64,000 nt of DNA. It comes from SMXL01 sp036985715. GTDB lineage: Bacteria > Bacteroidota > Rhodothermia > Rhodothermales > UBA10348. The DNA lies in assembly GCA_036985715.1 (NCBI GenBank), contig BTQE01000003.1, forward strand, positions 1-64,000, read 5' to 3'. The position numbers and the translations under genes are program-made. This document shows, one piece after another, positions 59,277 to 64,000 of the stretch; the stretch's first letter is position 1, and each line of letters opens with the position of its first letter. The notes beneath the pieces were generated by a model. It made no database searches, was not told the DNA's origin, and saw only the letters and a program-made list of their open reading frames with translations.

Positions 59277-60063
59277 TCCCGCCACACATTCTAACATGCC
59301 GTCAGAACGACTTCTTACTCGTCTGAAGCAGGCAACTTCCCTGTGTGTACTTACAGGGGCTGGCATTAGCGTGGAGAGTGGGTTGTCCACCTTTCGCGAT
59401 CCGGGAGGTCTTTGGGAAGAATACAGCCCCGAGGATCTGGCCAACGAAGCCGCATTCAGACGAGACCCACAGCTGGTTCAGGGATGGTATCAGGCGCGGC
59501 TGAAACAGGCGAAAGGTGCTCAGCCCAACGCCGGGCACCTGGCCATCACGGAATTGGACGAATTGTGCGATCGATTTCTCCTGGTTACGCAAAACGTGGA
59601 TACGCTCCACAAACGAGCCGGCACGAAGAGAATGGTAGAGCTCCACGGAAATATCGTCGATGAACGATGCATTGAATGCGGCGAACCGTCGGACCATGCT
59701 GTACTCTCAAAAGACGGGCTCCGATGTTGTGCTGATTGCAGCGGTTTGTTACGCCCTGGAGTCGTGTGGTTTGGGGAATCTCTGCCGACAGATCCGTTTG
59801 AGAGAGCATCGGAAGCAGCTTTAACCTCGGACGTATTTCTCTCGGTAGGTACCAGTTCGATTGTTTATCCGGCCGCGGGTTTACCGCTGTTGGCAAAGCA
59901 GAGTGGAGCTTATGTGGTGGAGATTAATGTCGAACCTTCCGCCCTTTCGCATGCAATGGACGAGTTGTTACTCGGGCCTGCCGACGACATTTTGCCTGCC
60001 CTGGTTGAGCACATGCGATCGGCCCAAAACCAAAAAGAACTCGAACGAATCACGAATCGTTAA
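59269..60063 (+). CDS. cobB: Sirtuin, NAD-dependent protein deacylase (CobB/SIRT5-like), 264 aa
   Basis: Removes acyl groups from lysines, using NAD. The NAD motif GAGISVESGLSTFRDPGGLW starts at residue 30; TQNVDTLH is at 107-114, the catalytic His126 in ELHGN, and the zinc Cys pairs at Cys134/Cys137 and Cys153 or Cys154/Cys157. Tyr74 and Arg77 (GWYQARLK) match the pair that lets class III sirtuins accept succinyl or malonyl groups. Its ATG overlaps the previous gene's stop, so it is translated as part of the Bat operon, which is an unusual place for it. Confidence 0.92.
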   Translation: MNSPATHSNMPSERLLTRLKQATSLCVLTGAGISVESGLSTFRDPGGLWEEYSPEDLANEAAFRRDPQLVQGWYQARLKQAKGAQPNAGHLAITELDELCDRFLLVTQNVDTLHKRAGTKRMVELHGNIVDERCIECGEPSDHAVLSKDGLRCCADCSGLLRPGVVWFGESLPTDPFERASEAALTSDVFLSVGTSSIVYPAAGLPLLAKQSGAYVVEINVEPSALSHAMDELLLGPADDILPALVEHMRSAQNQKELERITNR

Positions 60064-60088
60064 CGGACCGAAGGAAATCTGATACGCT

Positions 60089-61072
60089 ATGGAATTTGCT
60101 CAACCTCAGTGGCTCATCCTGCTTGCGCTGGTTCCCCTTCTGGGGTTTCGCTCGTGGAGGATGGCCAGGCGATCCTCTGGGCTTCGCTACAGCGCCGTAG
60201 AAACGATTCGCCGAGGCCCCAGAACCGTTCGAAATCGGATCCGGGCTTTGCCTGCCGTACTGCGTATGGCCGGGCTCACTCTTGCGGTCCTGGCGATGGC
60301 GAGACCACAAGACCTGGATGTCATACAGAAGCGCTTTGCCGAAGGCGTTGATATCGTGATGGTTCTGGACACGTCCACGTCAATGCGTGCTGAAGATTTC
60401 CGACCCAACAGATTTGAAGCGGCCCGTGCGGTTGGCGCAGAATTTATCAGCGAACGAACTTCGGACCGCGTTGGACTCGTCGTCTTTGCGGCCAAGGCAT
60501 ACACCCAGGCCCCGTTGACACTGGACTACGATTTCCTTCTGGAAATGCTTAAAGAAGTGGAGGTCGGCGTTATTGAAGACGGAACGGCGATCGGGACTGC
60601 CCTCGCCATGGCCGTCAATCGACTGAAGGACACCGCAGCAGAGAGCAAGGTGATCATACTCCTGACGGATGGGCAGAATAATCGCGGCGAGCTGAGCCCT
60701 GAAACAGCCGCAGAAATCGCCCGCACGCTGAACGTCAGAATCTATGCCATTGGCGTCGGCGCCCACGGAGAAGCTCCCTTCGTTGTCGACCATCCGTTCG
60801 CCGGTAGGCAGCGTAGGATGGTTCCCGTTGAGATTGACGAAGAAATGCTCATTTCAGTTGCAAACATGACGGGCGGCAAGTACTTCAGGGCCACCAACAA
60901 TCAGGCCTTGCGAGAAATTTACAGTGAGATTGGAGAACTCGAGAAAACGAAAATCGAGGAGCGAATTTATACTAATTACGAAGAGAAATATGCGGGATTT
61001 CTATTCCCAGGGGTCGCGCTGATTCTTCTTGATATTCTTCTGTCCACCACGTTCCTCCGGAGATTCCCTTAA
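60089..61072 (+). CDS. batA: BatA: VWA-domain membrane protein, 327 aa
   Basis: Membrane protein with N-terminal helices at about residues 7-20 and 56-72, a VWA domain (about 85-270) and a C-terminal helix (FLFPGVALILLDILLSTTFL). The MIDAS is VLDTSTSMRAEDF (Asp-x-Ser-x-Ser), and GLVVFAAKAYTQAPLTLDY, ILLTDGQNNRG are typical of BatA. The family is thought to act in envelope or oxidative-stress responses together with MoxR. The next gene starts 16 bp later. Confidence 0.92.
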   Translation: MEFAQPQWLILLALVPLLGFRSWRMARRSSGLRYSAVETIRRGPRTVRNRIRALPAVLRMAGLTLAVLAMARPQDLDVIQKRFAEGVDIVMVLDTSTSMRAEDFRPNRFEAARAVGAEFISERTSDRVGLVVFAAKAYTQAPLTLDYDFLLEMLKEVEVGVIEDGTAIGTALAMAVNRLKDTAAESKVIILLTDGQNNRGELSPETAAEIARTLNVRIYAIGVGAHGEAPFVVDHPFAGRQRRMVPVEIDEEMLISVANMTGGKYFRATNNQALREIYSEIGELEKTKIEERIYTNYEEKYAGFLFPGVALILLDILLSTTFLRRFP

Positions 61073-61088
61073 CGCTGCCCTCTTTATC

Positions 61089-62168
61089 ATGGATTGGCTC
61101 TATCCTGAAAATTACTGGATCGTCGCGGCTGCACCCGTAGCGGCTGTTCTGTTTGTGTACGCAGCATTCAGGCGTCGAGGACTCTCCGATATCTTTGGAG
61201 AGCGACCGCTTGTGACCCAACTTACCTTGTCCATTAACCGTCGTCGTCGTCGTTGGAAAGCCTCCATTACAGCGCTCGGTGTAACGTTTCTGACTATCGC
61301 ATTGATGGGTCCACGTTTCGGAACGCGGCTTACGGAAATCAAGCGTGAGGGAATTGACCTGGTGATTGCCCTCGACGTTTCCGCTTCGATGATGGCCGAA
61401 GATGTCTCACCCAATCGACTGGAACGCGCTAGAAACGAAATCAAAAAACTATTGGCCGATCTCAGGGGTGATCGGGTCGCATTGGTGACATTTGCCGGCG
61501 ATGCATTCATTCAAAGTCCCCTCACCACTGACTACGCCGCCGTCAGACTCTTTTTGGATGTCGCCGACCCTTCATTAATACCCACGCCCGGTACCGATTT
61601 TGGAGCCGCCCTGGCCATGGCCATGAAGGCGTTTAAGGCTCCGGCTGCCGATCCGGACGGGGACGCTCGAACTCGGGCCGTACTCTTTGTATCCGATGGC
61701 GAAAATCATGTGGCCGATCTCGAGACGATTCTTAAGGATGCCCGTGATAAAGGAATTATCGTGTTTTCTGCTGGCGTTGGGGAAACGGAAGGTGTTCCGA
61801 TACCAATTTACGCCAACGGTCGGCGGGTCGATTATAAACGAGACCGTTCCGGCCAGGTGGTAACCACCAAACTGGAAGAAAATGCGCTGCAGGATCTCGC
61901 AAGAGACGGCGCCTACTTTAGAATTGCACGAACTTCCAGCTCGCTGTCTAAAATAACTGCCGCGCTCGATCGTTTAGATAAAACGACCTTTGGACAAGAC
62001 GAATTTGAAGAATACGATGAAAAGTTCCAGTGGCCTCTATTTCTCGGTCTTTTTATGCTTTTCGTCGAACGCGCGATATCGGATCGGCGATCCTCAACCG
62101 GGGGCCATACTGCAATGATATACGGGGATCTGACGGAGGAAGGAGACGTTGACGAGTCTTCCGACTGA
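61089..62168 (+). CDS. batB: BatB: VWA-domain membrane protein, 359 aa
   Basis: Companion of BatA. Start at 61089 (MDWLYPENYWIVAAAPVAAV, the first membrane helix); a second helix lies at about 60-75. The VWA domain has MIDAS LALDVSASMMAEDV-like ALDVSASMMAED and AGDAFIQSPLTTDYAAV, LFVSDGENHVADLE; a last helix (FLGLFMLFVERAIS) is near the C-terminus. BatA and BatB are paralogous. The TPR protein follows 57 bp on. Confidence 0.92.
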   Translation: MDWLYPENYWIVAAAPVAAVLFVYAAFRRRGLSDIFGERPLVTQLTLSINRRRRRWKASITALGVTFLTIALMGPRFGTRLTEIKREGIDLVIALDVSASMMAEDVSPNRLERARNEIKKLLADLRGDRVALVTFAGDAFIQSPLTTDYAAVRLFLDVADPSLIPTPGTDFGAALAMAMKAFKAPAADPDGDARTRAVLFVSDGENHVADLETILKDARDKGIIVFSAGVGETEGVPIPIYANGRRVDYKRDRSGQVVTTKLEENALQDLARDGAYFRIARTSSSLSKITAALDRLDKTTFGQDEFEEYDEKFQWPLFLGLFMLFVERAISDRRSSTGGHTAMIYGDLTEEGDVDESSD

Positions 62169-62225
62169 TTCAATAAACTGCTTCAAGAGACTGAATAGAG
62201 GAGAACTCAATATCGATCATTCTGA

Positions 62226-62966
62226 ATGAGGATTATTCTGCTCATACTAGCCCTGGCGGTCATGGGACCTGGCGATGGTAAGAAAAAGGGCCGTCGCGCG
62301 AATGCCCTGTATGAAAAGGAGGAATTTTCTCAAGCTGCAACACTGTATCGGCAAGGAGTCCTGGATGTTCAGGAAAAGGGGCCTGGTATCGTCCACTCCG
62401 GACTGCTTAACAATCTCGGTGCGTCTCTTTTTAAGCAGGGAGAATACGAACAGGCCGCTTCGGCTTTTGCCAGCTCGTCTCGGATGGCGGACAACCAGGA
62501 GAGCGCTGTTCGTGCCAACTACAATGCCGGAAATGCTGCAGCAATGCAGCAGGAGTTTGAAACGGCTCTGGAATTCTACAAGAGCACCCTGCTTTCCGAT
62601 CCAGACAACGAAGACGCTAAATTCAACTATGAATACGTGAAGCGTCAACTGGAGGAGCAACAACAACGGGAGCAGGACCAAAATTCAGATCAGCAGGACG
62701 ATCAGCAGGACAACCAGGATCAGAATCAACGGCAGGACGATCAGCAGGACAACCAGGATCAGGATCAGCAACAAAATTTGGATCAGGATCAGCAACAGGA
62801 TCCGCAGCAAGATCCATCAGACTTGAGGGAACAGCAAAATCCGAACGAGCTGAGTAAAGAGGAAGCGCAACGAATTCTGCAAGCGCTCGAAAATGAAGAA
62901 GAGCAACTCCTTCGTCAAATACAGAAAATGAAAACTCGTCCTCGGCGAGTAGAAAAGGACTGGTAG
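62226..62966 (+). CDS. batC: BatC-like TPR protein with Gln/Asp-rich repeat region, 246 aa
   Basis: A periplasmic TPR protein: short signal-like start (IILLILALAVMG), then about three TPR motifs (residues 25-140; NALYEKEEFSQAATLYRQG, GASLFKQGEYEQAASAF, NAGNAAAMQQEFETALEFYK). Residues about 145-205 are low-complexity Gln/Asp/Asn, partly built from a duplicated DNA segment. A helical C-terminus ends in EKDW. This fits BatC; the acidic-polar tail is common in the family though the exact repeat varies. Confidence 0.85.
   Translation: MRIILLILALAVMGPGDGKKKGRRANALYEKEEFSQAATLYRQGVLDVQEKGPGIVHSGLLNNLGASLFKQGEYEQAASAFASSSRMADNQESAVRANYNAGNAAAMQQEFETALEFYKSTLLSDPDNEDAKFNYEYVKRQLEEQQQREQDQNSDQQDDQQDNQDQNQRQDDQQDNQDQDQQQNLDQDQQQDPQQDPSDLREQQNPNELSKEEAQRILQALENEEEQLLRQIQKMKTRPRRVEKDW
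62693..62762. repeat. Direct duplication in the Gln/Asp-rich part of batC
   Basis: A 31-bp segment at 62693-62723 recurs without mismatch at 62732-62762, a 39-bp period (13 codons), so it stays in frame. Further short gatcag repeats continue to about 62815. Repeat number is likely to vary between strains. Confidence 0.85.
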
Positions 62967-63003
62967 TTGTTATCCGGACGATCATCCGGGTTCAGGACAT
63001 GTG

Positions 63004-64000
63004 ATGAGGAAGCTTTTTTCCATAATTCTCCTATTTCTTTTTCCTTCCGTGCTTCTTGCACAGGAAATCACTGTCGTCGCTCAAGTCGACCTGACGACCA
63101 TCGGAACGGAGGAAGCCGTCACGTACACCATCGAAGTGGGTGGAGCTCCCGCCAACGATATTCAGACACCCTCTCCTCCCGACGCAAGAGGTCTAGCCCT
63201 TCTGCAATCGACCCCAAGTACTCAATCCAACCTCTCCATTCTGAACGGTGTAATGGAACAGAGCTACAGTTTTCGCTGGGTGTATCAGCCGCTGCGCGAA
63301 GGATCGGCCCAGCTGGGTTCCACCTCGGTGACGGTCGGTGGGGCCGTCTATAAAACCGAGAAGATCGATATCACTGTCGTTCCTCAATCGCAGCGACCGG
63401 CACGCGCACCCCGCCGCTCGATTCGTCGTCTGGATCCATTTTCCTCTCTGTTCCGGTCCCCGTTTGACTCGGCTGAACCGGTCGAGGAAGCTCCTCCGGA
63501 TCCGACTGATTTGTTTATTCGGGCTACGCCCAGTGACCGAAGCGTCGTTCAAAATGAACAGGTTACGATCGAATACCAGCTCTTCTTCCGGGAGGGAGTT
63601 CAGTTAAGACAAAGCCGACTCACTGATTCGTGGGACGCCGAAGGGTTCTGGCGAGAAGAGTTGGACGTTGAAACGAGACCGATACCACAGATCGTCATCG
63701 AAAACGGCAAGCGATACAATAAGATCGTTCTGAAGCGGGCGGCGGTATTTCCTACACGCACAGGTACACTCATGGTCGACTCACTGAGAATTGAGACTGA
63801 AGCCGTCTTTCCATCCCGCACCTCGGATCCGTTCCAGTTATTCTCACTCAGAAGCAGCTACAGACCGGTGGAACTGTCTTCGCCGGCCGTTACGATCGAA
63901 TCCACAGCTTTACCTCCTGATGCTCCAGATTCGTTCACCGGAGCGGTAGGCTCTTACCGACTCGAAACGCGAATTGATCGCACGATACTCGACGTTGGAG
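63004..64000 (+). CDS. batD: BatD-like protein, N-terminal part (runs off the right edge)
   Basis: An exported protein with signal peptide (SIILLFLFPSVLLAQ) from the ATG at 63004, 37 bp behind batC. The frame is open to the window edge (332 codons). BatD features: ITVVAQVDLTTIGTEEAVTYTIEVGG opening, SYSFRWVYQPLREGSAQLG, a Pro/Arg-rich linker, and LFIRATPSDRSVVQNEQVTIEYQLF leading into the second beta domain. The C-terminal membrane helix lies beyond the window. Confidence 0.9.
   Translation, partial: MRKLFSIILLFLFPSVLLAQEITVVAQVDLTTIGTEEAVTYTIEVGGAPANDIQTPSPPDARGLALLQSTPSTQSNLSILNGVMEQSYSFRWVYQPLREGSAQLGSTSVTVGGAVYKTEKIDITVVPQSQRPARAPRRSIRRLDPFSSLFRSPFDSAEPVEEAPPDPTDLFIRATPSDRSVVQNEQVTIEYQLFFREGVQLRQSRLTDSWDAEGFWREELDVETRPIPQIVIENGKRYNKIVLKRAAVFPTRTGTLMVDSLRIETEAVFPSRTSDPFQLFSLRSSYRPVELSSPAVTIESTALPPDAPDSFTGAVGSYRLETRIDRTILDVG

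Overview
The window looks like chromosomal DNA of a marine heterotrophic bacterium of the Bacteroidota/Rhodothermota side of the tree (Rhodothermales- or Balneolales-like). This rests on gene content, not on a search: a Bacteroidetes-style three-gene succinate dehydrogenase with a fused b558 cytochrome subunit, a Bat (aerotolerance-like) operon, several giant secreted VPS10/sortilin-type Asp-box propellers, a ThuA-sugar dehydrogenase fusion and outer-membrane barrels. GC is moderate by eye. I see no rRNA, tRNA, CRISPR array, insertion sequence or prophage. Two genes are cut by the edges: an E. coli-type fumarate reductase flavoprotein at the left and batD at the right.

Layout. 0-2 kb: frdA and two small unknown genes. 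2-10.5 kb: ThuA-aldose dehydrogenase, a plant-arginase-like ureohydrolase, a small membrane protein, a secreted M20 peptidase, DUF6526, a DMT transporter, a GNAT-like acyltransferase and a lipoprotein. 10.9-20.4 kb: two long VPS10-type secreted proteins with a methyltransferase, DUF1353, a redoxin and a Spy-like lipoprotein. 20.6-29.1 kb: a compact minus-strand set (third VPS10 protein, N-acyl-amino-acid racemase/dipeptide epimerase, DUF1611/DgcN-like protein, YkvI-type permease) diverging from an OPT oligopeptide transporter; I read it as a peptide or D-amino-acid scavenging locus. 29-35.5 kb: unknowns, a Gfo/Idh/MocA oxidoreductase, an outer-membrane barrel and an acyl-CoA carboxylase beta subunit.

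35.6-42.9 kb is an envelope block: LysM-type MltD transglycosylase, ECF sigma factor, anti-sigma-like protein, two paralogous secreted coiled-coil proteins ending in Leu-Asp-Trp, a clear terminator, then an AmiC-like amidase. 42.9-47.5 kb carries housekeeping genes (apt, ridA, an SDR, two metallo-beta-lactamase-fold proteins, DinB). 47.5-50.2 kb holds a barrel protein and an RNase E/G that contains no cysteine. A 790-bp gene-free gap separates it from citrate synthase (51.0 kb), followed by sdhCAB (52.4-55.8 kb), a lipoprotein FKBP and purQ. From 57.3 kb a Bat operon runs off the right edge with a class III-type sirtuin inserted in it.

Together the genes suggest an organism living on peptides and amino acids (secreted peptidase, OPT and YkvI transport, arginase, racemase, propionyl-type carboxylase, TCA enzymes). 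The points most worth following up are the DgcN/DgcA/YkvI/VPS10 locus, the sigma-controlled pair of LDW-tailed secreted proteins, the cysteine-less RNase E/G, the sirtuin inside the Bat operon, and short 14-15 bp tandem repeats at gene boundaries, one of which holds the stop codon of the arginase.
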